Below, piece after piece: positions 28,763 through 37,258 of a stretch of DNA of 64,000 bases (its first letter is position 1; every line of letters begins with the position of its first letter). The DNA lies in NCBI RefSeq assembly GCF_007747445.1, contig NZ_CP036425.1, positions 3,208,175-3,272,174 of the forward strand, given 5' to 3'. The DNA is from Poriferisphaera corsica (GTDB taxonomy: Bacteria; Planctomycetota; Phycisphaerae; Phycisphaerales; Phycisphaeraceae). A program made the translations under genes and the position numbers. Under the pieces are notes generated by a model, which saw nothing but the letters and a program-made list of their open reading frames with translations, was not told the DNA's origin and made no database searches.

Positions 28763-29350
28763 ATGACCAAACTCATCCAATCCTTCTACTACCTCTTCCT
28801 CGGCTCATGGCTCGGCTCGCTCATCATGCTTGCCCTCACCGCCGCCGCCTCATTCAAAACCCTCCGCACCTACCAAGCCATCCCCGGCATCGAACCCTAC
28901 AACCTCCCCATCTTCGCCAACAAATACCCCGAAATCCTCGCCGGTGCCGTCGTCGGCCAGTCCGTCGAATACCTCACCCTCTTCCAAATCATCTGCGCCA
29001 TCGGCACCTTCCTCGCACTCTTCCTCAATTACACCATCAACCGCAAGCAAAACCGCAAACTCCCCTCATTTATCCGCACCACCCTCTACCTCCTCACAGT
29101 TGCCACCCTCCTCATCCACATCTTCCTCACCGCTCCCTCCATGAACTCGCTCCGCGACAAAATCTACAACCCCGACATCACCCAAACCGATCGTGACGCC
29201 GCCTATACCAAATTCCAATCACTCCACAAATTCTCCGAACGATCCACCGGCTCCGCCGTCTTCCTCCTCGCCGCCATCATCCTCATCTCCCCATTCACCC
29301 AAAAACCCAGATCTATCCAACCATTAGATTCACCTCCTACCAACTCATAG
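28763..29350 (+). CDS. DUF4149/TMEM205-like membrane protein
   Basis: A 195-residue protein with about four transmembrane helices (LGSWLGSLIMLALTAAASF; FQIICAIGTFLALFLNY; RTTLYLLTVATLLIHIFL; GSAVFLLAAIILISPF). The spacing of an LGSL opening, a KYPEILAG-like loop, and a FQSLHKFSERSTGS segment before the last helix resembles DUF4149. I place it there with moderate confidence. Function of the family is unknown. No ribosome site is visible. A 9-bp hairpin (CCCAGCACC-ggt-GGTGCTGGG, near 29368-29388) follows the stop, without a T-run. Confidence 0.6.
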   Translation: MTKLIQSFYYLFLGSWLGSLIMLALTAAASFKTLRTYQAIPGIEPYNLPIFANKYPEILAGAVVGQSVEYLTLFQIICAIGTFLALFLNYTINRKQNRKLPSFIRTTLYLLTVATLLIHIFLTAPSMNSLRDKIYNPDITQTDRDAAYTKFQSLHKFSERSTGSAVFLLAAIILISPFTQKPRSIQPLDSPPTNS

Positions 29351-29478
29351 TCCCTCCCTCCATCAAGCCCAGCACCGGTGGTGCTGGGGAGTTTAAAGCA
29401 AACACACTCAATCATCTGCAACAACTTCATAACCCCGCTTACGACTTGCACAAGCCTACAACACCAACACGACACAAA

Positions 29479-30261
29479 ATGCCAAAGAAAAAAGCTACCA
29501 AAAAGAAATCCTCTCGCAGCTACGCACCTCCCACCTACACCCCCGCAGAAAAACGCCGCGCCAAGACCATCTACAACAAACTTCTCGAACTCTACCCCGA
29601 TGCTCATTGCGCCCTCATCCACAAAAACCCATGGGAACTACTCGTCGCCACCATCCTCTCCGCTCAATGCACCGACGTGCTTGTCAACAAAGTAACCCCA
29701 GATCTATTTCGCGCTTACCCCACCCCGCAAGCCACCGCCAAAGCCGACCTTGAAGACATCCGCAACCTCGTCAACAAGGTCAACTTCTGGCAAAACAAAG
29801 CCAAGTCCATCCACAACGCCGCCAAGATGGTCGTCACCGACTTCAATGGAGCCGTCCCTACTTCAATGGACGAACTCATCAAACTTCCGGGGGTCGCCCG
29901 CAAAACCGCCAACGTCGTTCTTGGCAACGCCTTCAACATCAACCACGGCGTCGTCGTCGACACACACATCGCCCGCCTCTCACACCGCTACAACTTCACA
30001 AAGCACAAAGACCCCAAAAAAATCGAACAAGACCTCATGGCCCTCTTCCCCCGCGACACATGGACCATGCTCGCACACCTACTCATCTATCACGGCCGCC
30101 AAGTCTGTAAATCTCGACACGCCCTCTGTGACCAATCCCCTCTCTGCACAAAATACTGCTCAAACGCCAAGATAGTCGCCACCGAACGCGCCAACAAAAC
30201 CAAGAAAAAAGCAGTCAAAAAGAAAGCTACAAAGAAGAAAGCCAAAATCAAAATCTCATAA
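29479..30261 (+). CDS. nth: Endonuclease III-like DNA glycosylase/AP lyase
   Basis: A 260-residue bifunctional glycosylase that removes oxidised pyrimidines. The ATG at 29479 is preferred over an upstream TTG. The helix-hairpin-helix LIKLPGVARKTANVVLGN carries the catalytic Lys142, and VVDTHIARLSHR the catalytic Asp161. The iron-sulfur loop is unusual: cysteines are at 210, 217, 223 and 227 (CKSRHALCDQSPLCTKYC), whereas the standard C-x6-C-x2-C-x5-C would need 220 and 226; position 220 is Ser. Both ends carry lysine-rich tails (MPKKKATKKK and about 20 residues at the C-terminus), which likely add nonspecific DNA affinity. It lies in a rightward series with mutS. Confidence 0.93.
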   Translation: MPKKKATKKKSSRSYAPPTYTPAEKRRAKTIYNKLLELYPDAHCALIHKNPWELLVATILSAQCTDVLVNKVTPDLFRAYPTPQATAKADLEDIRNLVNKVNFWQNKAKSIHNAAKMVVTDFNGAVPTSMDELIKLPGVARKTANVVLGNAFNINHGVVVDTHIARLSHRYNFTKHKDPKKIEQDLMALFPRDTWTMLAHLLIYHGRQVCKSRHALCDQSPLCTKYCSNAKIVATERANKTKKKAVKKKATKKKAKIKIS

Positions 30262-30338
30262 TTAACTATTACCCAATCTCTCAACTCGCTACCATATCAT
30301 CTGCAATCTCTTTCTACTCCTCACTTCCGGAGGCTCAG

Positions 30339-31517
30339 ATGAAAAAGCAAAGCACCAAAAAATTATTCACACTCATCTACATCCCAGCCCTCATCCTAAT
30401 ACTCGGGCTCCTCATCGTCTCACAAATCAACAAGCAACAAACATTCTACGAACAAGAATTCACCCAAGATCAACCGACAACAACTTCCTTCTCACAGCCC
30501 CTCGACCTCACCATCTCACCAGACCAGATCCGCAAAGACATCCAAGTCAACCTCACCCAAGGCCTTTTCAAGTACCAACTCATCGACCCCACCGGTAACT
30601 CCGCCGACTCATTCTCCATGGGGCAAGGCTCAATCAACAACCCCCTCTCCTTCAAACCACTCCCGCCCGGCCAATACAAAGTCGACATCTCACTCGAAAA
30701 CGCAATCGGCTCTGCCTCCATCACAATCACTGGCGCCAATCACATCCCATTCCTCGCCACCGCCTCGCTCTTCCTCCCCGGCCTACTCATGCTTCTCGTC
30801 AGCGCAACATTCATCTTCATCGGCATCCACATCTACCCCGCCAAAGCTCGATACTTCTTCATCGGCGCCGCCATCTGGTTCGTCGGCGTCCTCCTCAAAT
30901 TCGCATGGGCCATCCCAACCAACAACATCATCGTCAAATCCATCTACAACGTCCTCCCCGAAACCTCTGCCCTCATCATCGCCAGCATCTACATCGGCCT
31001 CCTCACCGGCATCTTCGAAATCGGCATCACCATCCTCGCCGCTTACCGCTTCAAAAGCCTCTCACTCACCCCATCACGCGCCATCACCATCGGCCTCGGC
31101 GCAGGCGTCATCGAAGCCATCCTACTCGGCCTCACCGCACTCATCGCCGCACCATTCGCCGCAGAACAAAACCAAAACCTCACCTTCTTCCTCGTCATCG
31201 CTGCCTCCCTCGAACGCACCCTCACCATCCTCTGCCACATCGCCTCCCGCCTCCTCGTCTTCTACGCCGTAGCAACCAAACGCTGGTACCACAACATCAC
31301 CGGCTTCATGCTCCTCACCATGATCGACATCGCCGCAGGCTACTACCTCCTCGCTCAAATGAACGCATCCCAAGTTTATTGGCTCTACCTCGCCATCGCC
31401 CCATTCGCCATCATCAGCCTCATCCTCATCCCCTACCTCGCCACGCGTTGGCCGCAGTCCATCGAAGCAACATCACAATCCGATACCCAACCTGAAACCC
31501 CTAGGCAAACCACATGA
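30339..31517 (+). CDS. Membrane protein with YhfC-like (glutamic intramembrane protease type) domain
   Basis: A 392-residue membrane protein with an excellent ribosome site (GGAGG). A transmembrane helix (about 10-26) is followed by an exported beta-rich segment (about 40-130, ending PPGQYKVDISLENAIGSASI). Six or more helices come next. The second half resembles the YhfC family of putative glutamic intramembrane proteases: GLGAGVIEAILLGLTALIA with a buried Glu, then SLERTLTILCHIASRLLVFY with Glu-Arg and His, and a final helix with MIDIAAGYYL, where the family usually has a His before the Asp. The stop overlaps the next start by 4 bp (ATGA), so both are coupled. Proteolytic activity is inference; the N-terminal exported domain is an unusual addition. 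Confidence 0.6.
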   Translation: MKKQSTKKLFTLIYIPALILILGLLIVSQINKQQTFYEQEFTQDQPTTTSFSQPLDLTISPDQIRKDIQVNLTQGLFKYQLIDPTGNSADSFSMGQGSINNPLSFKPLPPGQYKVDISLENAIGSASITITGANHIPFLATASLFLPGLLMLLVSATFIFIGIHIYPAKARYFFIGAAIWFVGVLLKFAWAIPTNNIIVKSIYNVLPETSALIIASIYIGLLTGIFEIGITILAAYRFKSLSLTPSRAITIGLGAGVIEAILLGLTALIAAPFAAEQNQNLTFFLVIAASLERTLTILCHIASRLLVFYAVATKRWYHNITGFMLLTMIDIAAGYYLLAQMNASQVYWLYLAIAPFAIISLILIPYLATRWPQSIEATSQSDTQPETPRQTT

Positions 31518-32299
31518 CCTCGCAATCCACCTTGCAAAATGATTGGTTCGCCTCCTACTACAACACTGAATACGCAGATTCAGTCAAAGATTTACTCTCG
31601 TCTGAACTAACTAAGCGTGAGATAGATTTCATTCTAAAAACCACCAACCTCCCCACTCGCGCCTCCATCGCCGACCTAGGCTGCGGGCAAGGCCGTCACG
31701 CCATCGAACTCGCCAAACGTGGGCACCACCTCACTGCTATCGATCTCAATTCTGATTTTATCCGCGAAGCAAAACAAACCGCCAACCAATCAAATCTTCA
31801 AATCAATTTTCTCGCGACCGATATGCGACAATCCATCAAACCCTCAAAACCCTACAACCTCATCCTCTCCCTCTTCAACTCCTTCGGCTTCTTCTCCGAT
31901 CCCGAAAACCAAAACCTAATCAAAAACTGGACAAACCACCTCGCACCCGAAGGTTTCCTCATCATCGACATCTGGAACCGCGACAACCTCATCCGCAACT
32001 TCCAGCCACATCGCACCCATCAACCCAACCCCGATCTCACCGTCACCGAAGACGCAACCCTCGACACCCTCGCCGGCCGCATCAATCGTCAATACACCTA
32101 TACCTATTCAGACAACCGCACCAAGACTTATCAAACATCATTCAGGCTTTACACCCCCGCAGAATTAAAAGCCATCATCGAGGCCGCCGGACTTTACGTT
32201 CATGCCATTCATGGCAACCTGCTCGGTCAAGATTACTCACTCGACACGCCGCGTCTTGTCATGATCGCCCGCAAGCAACCTGTATTTTTCTACGAATAG
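31514..32299 (+). CDS. Class I SAM-dependent methyltransferase
   Basis: A 261-residue Rossmann-fold methyltransferase. The SAM-binding motif I is IADLGCGQGRHAIELAKRG (about 55-73), followed by the acidic TAIDLNSDFI and motif LILSLFNSFGFFSD. It resembles the small-molecule type (methyltransf_11/25), with a C-terminal Tyr-rich sheet, but the substrate cannot be read. Its start overlaps the stop of the YhfC-like membrane protein by 4 bp, so the two are co-translated and may act on the same process. Last gene of the rightward series. Confidence 0.88.
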   Translation: MTSQSTLQNDWFASYYNTEYADSVKDLLSSELTKREIDFILKTTNLPTRASIADLGCGQGRHAIELAKRGHHLTAIDLNSDFIREAKQTANQSNLQINFLATDMRQSIKPSKPYNLILSLFNSFGFFSDPENQNLIKNWTNHLAPEGFLIIDIWNRDNLIRNFQPHRTHQPNPDLTVTEDATLDTLAGRINRQYTYTYSDNRTKTYQTSFRLYTPAELKAIIEAAGLYVHAIHGNLLGQDYSLDTPRLVMIARKQPVFFYE

Positions 32300-32585
32300 C
32301 CTGAGCACGTTTTGCGCACAATCTGACCAGACATTTTGTGCGCGCGTTTTGAGACCGCTTCAAATCACGACAAAACCCGACAAAATCACGCCGTTTCCGC
32401 CCAAATCGCGCAAAATCCCTTCAAAAACCGACATTTTCGCAAATATGCGAATCCGCCGTGCGCACAATCCCCCCCTGTTAAACATTGAACTACTAAGCAG
32501 TTGCAGCTTCCACAAAACACATCACACAAATGTTGTGCGCACAAAAAATGTGAGTAATTCGTGTATAAAAACGATCACATCGCAC
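32300..32585. other. Intergenic region A rich in GCGCACAA/TTGTGCGC motifs
   Basis: A non-coding spacer between convergent genes. It holds GCGCACAA at 32315 and near 32459, TTTTGTGCGC near 32335, and a perfect 12-bp palindrome TTGTGCGCACAA at 32533-32544, plus several CAAAAYC tracts. A segment at 32366-32396 resembles the reverse complement of 51593-51623 in the other motif-rich region. No open frame is convincing. Confidence 0.6.
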
Positions 32586-32617
32586 AAAAAAACCGCGACA
32601 TCTACAAAAATGTCGCG
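32586..32617 (-). terminator. Intrinsic terminator of argC
   Basis: CGCGACAT (32594-32601) pairs with ATGTCGCG (32610-32617). On the minus strand it is followed by GG and a run of seven T. It lies 34 bp beyond the argC stop. Confidence 0.9.
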
Positions 32618-32650
32618 ACTCAAAATCATTCATTTTGTGCTAACTGTTGA

Positions 32651-33694
32651 TTAGAGCAGGCCCATTGTTTCAGGCAAATCAAATAGCAGGTTCATGTTCT
32701 GAACCGCAGCACCGCTCGCACCCTTAACCATGTTATCAATCGCGCTGAACACAACAATCGTCTGGTTATCGCCTTGTTGAGTCAATCGAACCGTCACATC
32801 GCAGAAGTTCGTATTCCGCACATGCTTCACGTTTGGCATCCCTTCCAGCACGCGAACAAACGGCTCATCCTTGTACGTATCTTCAAACGCTTCAAAGAGT
32901 TCCGCCTCGGTGACATCATCCGTCGCAGGCTCCAAGTAGATCGTTTCAAGAATCCCGCAATCCAATGGCAACAAATGCGGCACGAATAAAGCAGGCACAT
33001 CCTTGCCCGCAATACGTTTATAAGTTTGTTCGATCTCACATTGATGGCGGTGACCGCCGATCTTTCCGTAAGCGAAAAAGCTTTCGTTCTGTTCAGGATA
33101 ATGCAGATGCGGAGCCGCCTTACGCCCTGCCCCGGTGACACCCGAAGCGGCGTTAATGACGATCTTATCAAGCTTTACAAGGCTATGCGTAATCAGAGGC
33201 GCAACGCCCAATGCGGCAGCACTCGGGTAGCAACCGGGGTTGGCAACCAGATCCGCGTCTTTGATTTTGTCACGGAACAGTTCCGGCAAACCGTACGCAG
33301 CTATTTCAAGATTAGACGGATCACCATGCGGCGTCTCATACACTTCCTCATACAACGACTGACTATCCAAGCGATAGTCAGCGGAGAGGTCAACAACTTT
33401 CAGCCCAGCTTCAAGCAGCTTTGGTGCGTACGCCATCGCTGCACGGTGCGGCAGCGCAAGGAATGCGACATCGCACTCCGCGGCAATGGCCTGCGGATCA
33501 ATCGGGCGACACTGAGCGATCTCATCATCTATGCGTCCACGCAGCTGCGGAAACTCGTCACGGATGTCCGGGAGCTGGTCGCGGTGACTGGCAAGGTATG
33601 CCAACTCTGCTTGGGGGTGGCGCAGAAGAATATCGATGAGGTAAACGCCTGTGTAGCCGGTCGGCCCAATAATGGCTGCTTTGATACTGTTCAT
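32651..33694 (-). CDS. argC: N-acetyl-gamma-glutamyl-phosphate reductase
   Basis: A 347-residue NADPH-dependent reductase, third step of arginine (ornithine) biosynthesis. The ATG at 33694 gives the canonical N-terminus MNSIKAAIIGPTGYTGVYLI with the nucleotide-binding glycines; AGGAG lies unusually close to it. The frame continues to 33739 without homology. The catalytic cysteine is Cys155 in VANPGCYPSAAALG. Also seen are VDLSADYRL and the HxH region GGHRHQCEIEQ. No other arg genes are in the window. A strong terminator follows. Confidence 0.96.
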   Translation of the reverse strand: MNSIKAAIIGPTGYTGVYLIDILLRHPQAELAYLASHRDQLPDIRDEFPQLRGRIDDEIAQCRPIDPQAIAAECDVAFLALPHRAAMAYAPKLLEAGLKVVDLSADYRLDSQSLYEEVYETPHGDPSNLEIAAYGLPELFRDKIKDADLVANPGCYPSAAALGVAPLITHSLVKLDKIVINAASGVTGAGRKAAPHLHYPEQNESFFAYGKIGGHRHQCEIEQTYKRIAGKDVPALFVPHLLPLDCGILETIYLEPATDDVTEAELFEAFEDTYKDEPFVRVLEGMPNVKHVRNTNFCDVTVRLTQQGDNQTIVVFSAIDNMVKGASGAAVQNMNLLFDLPETMGLL

Positions 33695-34024
33695 GCTCCT
33701 ATTGTTTACGATTTTTGGGTTTAGATCAAAACAGGCCATCTTTGGGGTACTTAAATTGGGCTATTTGAGCTTTAGGGCTGAAAGTTCGGGAGGATCGTGC
33801 TGGTCATGACGGATGGGCGGATGGTGTTGCCAATATGACAGCGACAACGGTGCGTCGGATGAGTACGTGGCAGGTACGAATTACGATTAAACCCGTACAA
33901 ATCGGCGATTTGCGTGTAATAGACGCGGCACGGGAGTTGCGTATTATTTTCACAGAAAGCTCGCGAATAAGACTGTTTTGGCGGGCTGGTCGGTCAAAAG
34001 TTGATTGTCTGAAAGGAGAACATC

Positions 34025-34444
34025 ATGTTGCCTTCAATTCGTAGAACGTGGGAAACGCCGTTGGATACTTTGAATCGTGAGCTGAATCGTTTATTTGGCG
34101 ATGAGCACGATAAGCCGATGTGCTTCCCGGTGGATATTTATGAGAAAGATAATGAGATTGTGATCGAAGCAGAGTTGCCGGGCTTCAAGCGTGATGAGAT
34201 TGAAGTCACGACGGAACAGAATACGCTGACGATTAAAGCTGAGCATAATGAAGAGAAGCATGAAGACAGCGACAAGAACAAGCATCACATCAGTGAACGC
34301 AGATATCAGACGCTGTCGCGCTCTTTCGACTTCCCGAGTACCGTGAATAGCTCGAAGGTTGAGGCGCACTATGAGCGTGGTATTTTGACGCTGAAGCTGC
34401 CGAAGCGCGGTGAGGTGCATGCTCGCAAGATTGAAGTCAAATAA
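34025..34444 (+). CDS. Hsp20/alpha-crystallin family small heat shock protein
   Basis: A 139-residue ATP-independent chaperone that holds unfolding proteins. The alpha-crystallin domain spans about 32-128 (PVDIYEKDNEIVIEAELPGF; EITVTTEQN-like EVTTEQNTLTIKAEH; SRSFDFPSTVNSSKVEAHYE; RGILTLKLPK). The C-terminal I-x-I/V-type motif (ARKIEVK) is weak. AAAGGAG lies 6 nt before the ATG. The upstream 250 bp contain no obvious CIRCE element. A terminator follows; it is monocistronic. Confidence 0.95.
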   Translation: MLPSIRRTWETPLDTLNRELNRLFGDEHDKPMCFPVDIYEKDNEIVIEAELPGFKRDEIEVTTEQNTLTIKAEHNEEKHEDSDKNKHHISERRYQTLSRSFDFPSTVNSSKVEAHYERGILTLKLPKRGEVHARKIEVK

Positions 34445-34490
34445 TGGCTTGTGCGAGTTGCTAGTATGCGACGAGAATTGAAGCAAATGA

Positions 34491-34522
34491 TGCCTCTGCA
34501 CGTTATCGCGCAGGGGCATTTT
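34491..34522 (+). terminator. Intrinsic terminator of the hsp20 gene
   Basis: TGCCTCTGC (34491-34499) and GCAGGGGCA (34510-34518) form a 9-bp stem with one G-U pair, followed by TTTTC. It also lies 45 bp after the stop of the convergent HAD gene. Confidence 0.8.
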
Positions 34523-34566
34523 CAATGCGGCACTAGAGGATCAGTGCGGTGATCACTCGCTGCGTG

Positions 34567-35409
34567 TTAAATACAGGGTGGTGCTTGATGTTGAAGTGCA
34601 TATTTTTGGATGGCATGCGCGACGCCGTGGTTTTGGTTTGAGGGAACGATTTGATCCGCGATTGCTTTGGTGTCGGGCCATGCGTTTTCGACTGCGATAC
34701 CGAGACCTGCCCAGCGGATCATGCCTTCATCGTTCTGAGCATCGCCGATACACATCACGTTTTCACGGGCGATATTGTAGTACTCTGCGACTTCACGGAC
34801 TGCGTGTTCTTTGTCGACAGCAGGATCAACGATTTGAATGAGATGATCGTCTGATTGATGGATGGCGATTTGATTGCCAAAGGTTTCTCGTACTTGGGTA
34901 TGGATTGGCTTGAGGCGGTCAGGCGGCGCGAGGAGCATGAGCTTCGTCACAGGTTCGTGGAAGATCTCATCGAGGTGCGCGACAAGGTCGGGGCCGAACT
35001 GCTTCGCGGTTTCTACAAGCAGGTTTTCATCGACACGATCGGTGTACCATTTGTCCTGCACTTCGAGCGAGACACAGACATCAGGGTCGACTTCACGAGC
35101 AAGATCGACAATTGCACGGGTGAATTGAGGGTTGAGTGGTAAGTGCTTAGTGAATTGCTGTCTAATCATGTCATAGTGAGCAGCACCGTTGTAGTTGATC
35201 TGGATGGTGTCGAGATTGAGCGTTTCGTAATAAGAGCGGACGCCACGCGGGGGGCGAGCGGAGGCGATGACAACAATGATGCCTTGGCTGACGGCTTGCT
35301 GTATGGCGGCGATATTCTCAGGGGAAATGGTTTTATCGTCACGGAGGAGCGTGCCGTCGAGATCGGTGGCGATCATTTTAATAATGGGCGAATTGGGTGT
35401 TGTGGGCAT
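34567..35409 (-). CDS. Cof-type HAD-superfamily sugar-phosphate phosphatase
   Basis: A 280-residue haloacid dehalogenase-type phosphatase. The long frame starts at 35646, but the ATG at 35409 gives the family start, with KMIATDLDGTLLRDD (nucleophile Asp16, acid/base Asp18). Motif II is VVIASARPPRGV. Motif IV is MCIGDAQNDEGMIRWAGLGI, followed by AVENAW. A type IIB cap sits between them. Such enzymes dephosphorylate sugar phosphates or FMN-like metabolites; the substrate is not predictable. No clear Shine-Dalgarno. The upstream extension overlaps the promoter of the divergent amidohydrolase, another reason to reject it. Confidence 0.9.
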   Translation of the reverse strand: MPTTPNSPIIKMIATDLDGTLLRDDKTISPENIAAIQQAVSQGIIVVIASARPPRGVRSYYETLNLDTIQINYNGAAHYDMIRQQFTKHLPLNPQFTRAIVDLAREVDPDVCVSLEVQDKWYTDRVDENLLVETAKQFGPDLVAHLDEIFHEPVTKLMLLAPPDRLKPIHTQVRETFGNQIAIHQSDDHLIQIVDPAVDKEHAVREVAEYYNIARENVMCIGDAQNDEGMIRWAGLGIAVENAWPDTKAIADQIVPSNQNHGVAHAIQKYALQHQAPPCI

Positions 35410-35538
35410 TGGGATGCTCTGTGAAGACTGGCCTGGCGGGTGTGGTCTATTTTGGGTCACGATGAATAGTTTTGGGTATAGGAGGATTATACCTGTAATC
35501 GGGGGAATCGTGCGCCTGCGTAGTTGCGTGGGAGAGCC

Positions 35539-35544
35539 TATAAT
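35539..35544 (+). promoter_or_regulatory. Likely -10 element of the amidohydrolase gene
   Basis: A perfect TATAAT lies 33 bp upstream of the chosen ATG. A convincing -35 is not visible at 17 bp, so this may depend on an activator or a different sigma factor. Confidence 0.5.
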
Positions 35545-35577
35545 CGCGGTAATTGGTGGGAAGCGGGAGCACAACAA

Positions 35578-36651
35578 ATGAATAGCCGATGTGAGACGGG
35601 AAATACAACTGGAGTGACTTACATGCCACACACGCAGGGAAGCCATAGCTTGAATGATGCCAACCGATTAGGTTTGGATTATCGGCTTGAAAGTTCGGAG
35701 TTGCCATATGAAGAGCCGATTTGGGATGTGCACACACATGTTCAGTCGGTGAAGTCGGCGGAGATGATGCTGGCGGCGATGGATGCCTATGGGGTGGAGA
35801 AGATTTGGTCGATGTCGAATCTGGAGATCGTGCCTGATCTGAAGCGCATTTTTGGTGATCGTATTGAGTTTATTGCGGTGCCAAATTTTTCGGAGAAAGA
35901 TGAGGAAGGGACATTCACGACGGACTGGTATCGCCGAATTGAAAAATTTGCAGAATGCGGCACAAAAATCTGCAAATTCTGGGCAGCGCCGCGTGGGATT
36001 GACTTTGATCCATCGTTTGCGATCGACCACCCATCAAGAAGAACAGCGATGGATATCGCGCGTGATTGCGGGATGATGTTTATGACGCATGTGGGGGACC
36101 CGGACACATGGTTTGCTACGCATTATCGTGACAAGCAGAAATACGGGACGAAGGCAGATCACTTGGCGGCATTGGAGACGATGCTTGATGTTTATGATGA
36201 TGTCACGTGGATCGCGGCACACATGGCTGCGCAGCCGGAACACTTGGATGTGCTACAAGGTGTCTTGGATCGTCACCCTAACTTGTACTTAGACACGTCG
36301 GCAACAAAATGGATGGTTCGAGAATTGTCGCGTCACCCTAAAGAATTTTCGGATTTTTGTGAAAGGAATCAGGGACGCGTGATGTTTGGCTCGGATATCG
36401 TGACGAGTGATGAGAATATTGATTTCGATTTGTATGCGTCGCGTTACTGGTCGCTGCGAACGATGTACGAGACGGATTACGATGGGCTGTCTCCGATTGT
36501 AGATCCGGATCTGGTGATGCTGAGTCCTGAGAAGGGCGACAAGCAGACGGCGGATCTGCGTGGAGCATCGATGCCTAACGAACTATTAGATGTGGTTTAT
36601 CATAACGCGGCGAAGGAATTGTTGATGCCGCTATATGAAGCCGCTGTGTAA
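35578..36651 (+). CDS. Amidohydrolase family protein (PF04909-like)
   Basis: A 357-residue metal-dependent hydrolase from the ATG at 35578, with GGGAG 8 nt upstream; an in-frame ATG at 35623 (GGAG upstream) is an alternative. The TIM-barrel opens with IWDVHTHVQSVKS (HxH metal ligands). Further landmarks are MMFMTHVGDPDTWF, the helix HLAALETMLDVYDDVTWIAA with HMAAQPEHL, and the final metal Asp in GRVMFGSDIVTSDEN. This resembles the amidohydrolase_2 group of decarboxylases and hydrolases; the substrate is unknown. Monocistronic, with a perfect palindromic terminator. Confidence 0.87.
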   Translation: MNSRCETGNTTGVTYMPHTQGSHSLNDANRLGLDYRLESSELPYEEPIWDVHTHVQSVKSAEMMLAAMDAYGVEKIWSMSNLEIVPDLKRIFGDRIEFIAVPNFSEKDEEGTFTTDWYRRIEKFAECGTKICKFWAAPRGIDFDPSFAIDHPSRRTAMDIARDCGMMFMTHVGDPDTWFATHYRDKQKYGTKADHLAALETMLDVYDDVTWIAAHMAAQPEHLDVLQGVLDRHPNLYLDTSATKWMVRELSRHPKEFSDFCERNQGRVMFGSDIVTSDENIDFDLYASRYWSLRTMYETDYDGLSPIVDPDLVMLSPEKGDKQTADLRGASMPNELLDVVYHNAAKELLMPLYEAAV

Positions 36652-36674
36652 AATTAGCAAACATCGATAATGGC

Positions 36675-36702
36675 AAAGGCCTGCAATTGCAGGCCTTTTT
36701 TT
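36675..36702 (+). terminator. Perfect palindromic terminator of the amidohydrolase gene
   Basis: A 24-bp uninterrupted palindrome (AAAGGCCTGCAA and its complement) ends in a run of T. The stop codon of the convergent GNAT gene begins at its right edge, so both genes probably use it. Confidence 0.92.
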
Positions 36703-37234
36703 ATAATGTGATCCAATGCCGACGAACGTCTTTATTGTATTCATCAACAAAGAATGAGTTTTCATAGATACCGCCTGCATTGAGAATCAGTTTTTCGGAT
36801 GCGATGTTTCCTTCTTGGCAGCTGATCATGAGCCGATCCATGCTGCGTGAACGAGCGTACTCGAGGACGTGGTTGAGCATAAAGGTCGCGTAACCTTTAT
36901 GGCGATGATCGGGGTGGACAGCATAGCCGACGTGACCACCCCAATTGAAGAGTAGTTCGTTGAGTTCATGACGCAGGTCGATGGTGCCGAGCATTTGATT
37001 TTGATCGTTGAAAAGCCAGAAGGTGGTCTGCGCGACCCAGCCGGGCTTAACGTTTGATTGAGTACGAGAAAGAAGTGAAAGCTCAACAGCTTTCGCAAAA
37101 CCTTCGTCGGCGGCGTGACGCATCATGCCGATGCCGTCGATATCTTTGGGTGAGTCGAAGGCGGAGCAAAAATCCCAGAAAGGTTGCTCCATTTCTACGG
37201 TTGGTTCGATCATTTTTAGGATTTGCGTGTTCAT
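36701..37234 (-). CDS. GNAT family N-acetyltransferase, copy 1 of 3
   Basis: A 177-residue acyl-CoA-dependent acetyltransferase. The acetyl-CoA site is YAVHPDHRHKGYATFML (R-x-x-G-x-A), preceded by the strand LLFNWGGHVG and followed by MDRLMISCQEGNIASEKLIL. Its N-terminal 90 residues (EMEQPFWDFCSAFDSPKDID; PGWVAQTTFWLFNDQNQMLG) match the two upstream neighbours, so all three are paralogues. AGGG lies about 7 nt before the ATG. Last of the three genes; the acceptor substrate is unknown. Confidence 0.9.
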   Translation of the reverse strand: MNTQILKMIEPTVEMEQPFWDFCSAFDSPKDIDGIGMMRHAADEGFAKAVELSLLSRTQSNVKPGWVAQTTFWLFNDQNQMLGTIDLRHELNELLFNWGGHVGYAVHPDHRHKGYATFMLNHVLEYARSRSMDRLMISCQEGNIASEKLILNAGGIYENSFFVDEYNKDVRRHWITL

Positions 37235-37258
37235 GATTTGCCCTACTAAAAGCGAGAT

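Noticed and set aside
14258-32299. A defence or CRISPR-like island around priA/mutS/nth
   Set aside because: All genes there are standard repair or housekeeping families; no nuclease-helicase defence cassette, spacer array, integrase or transposase is present.
33835-34044. 69-codon frame upstream of hsp20
   Set aside because: It overlaps the hsp20 ribosome site and start, has no homology, and is explained by the promoter region.
35410-35646. 79-codon N-terminal extension of the HAD phosphatase frame
   Set aside because: It has no homology I recognise, precedes the canonical DxDGT start and overlaps the promoter and 5' end of the divergent amidohydrolase.
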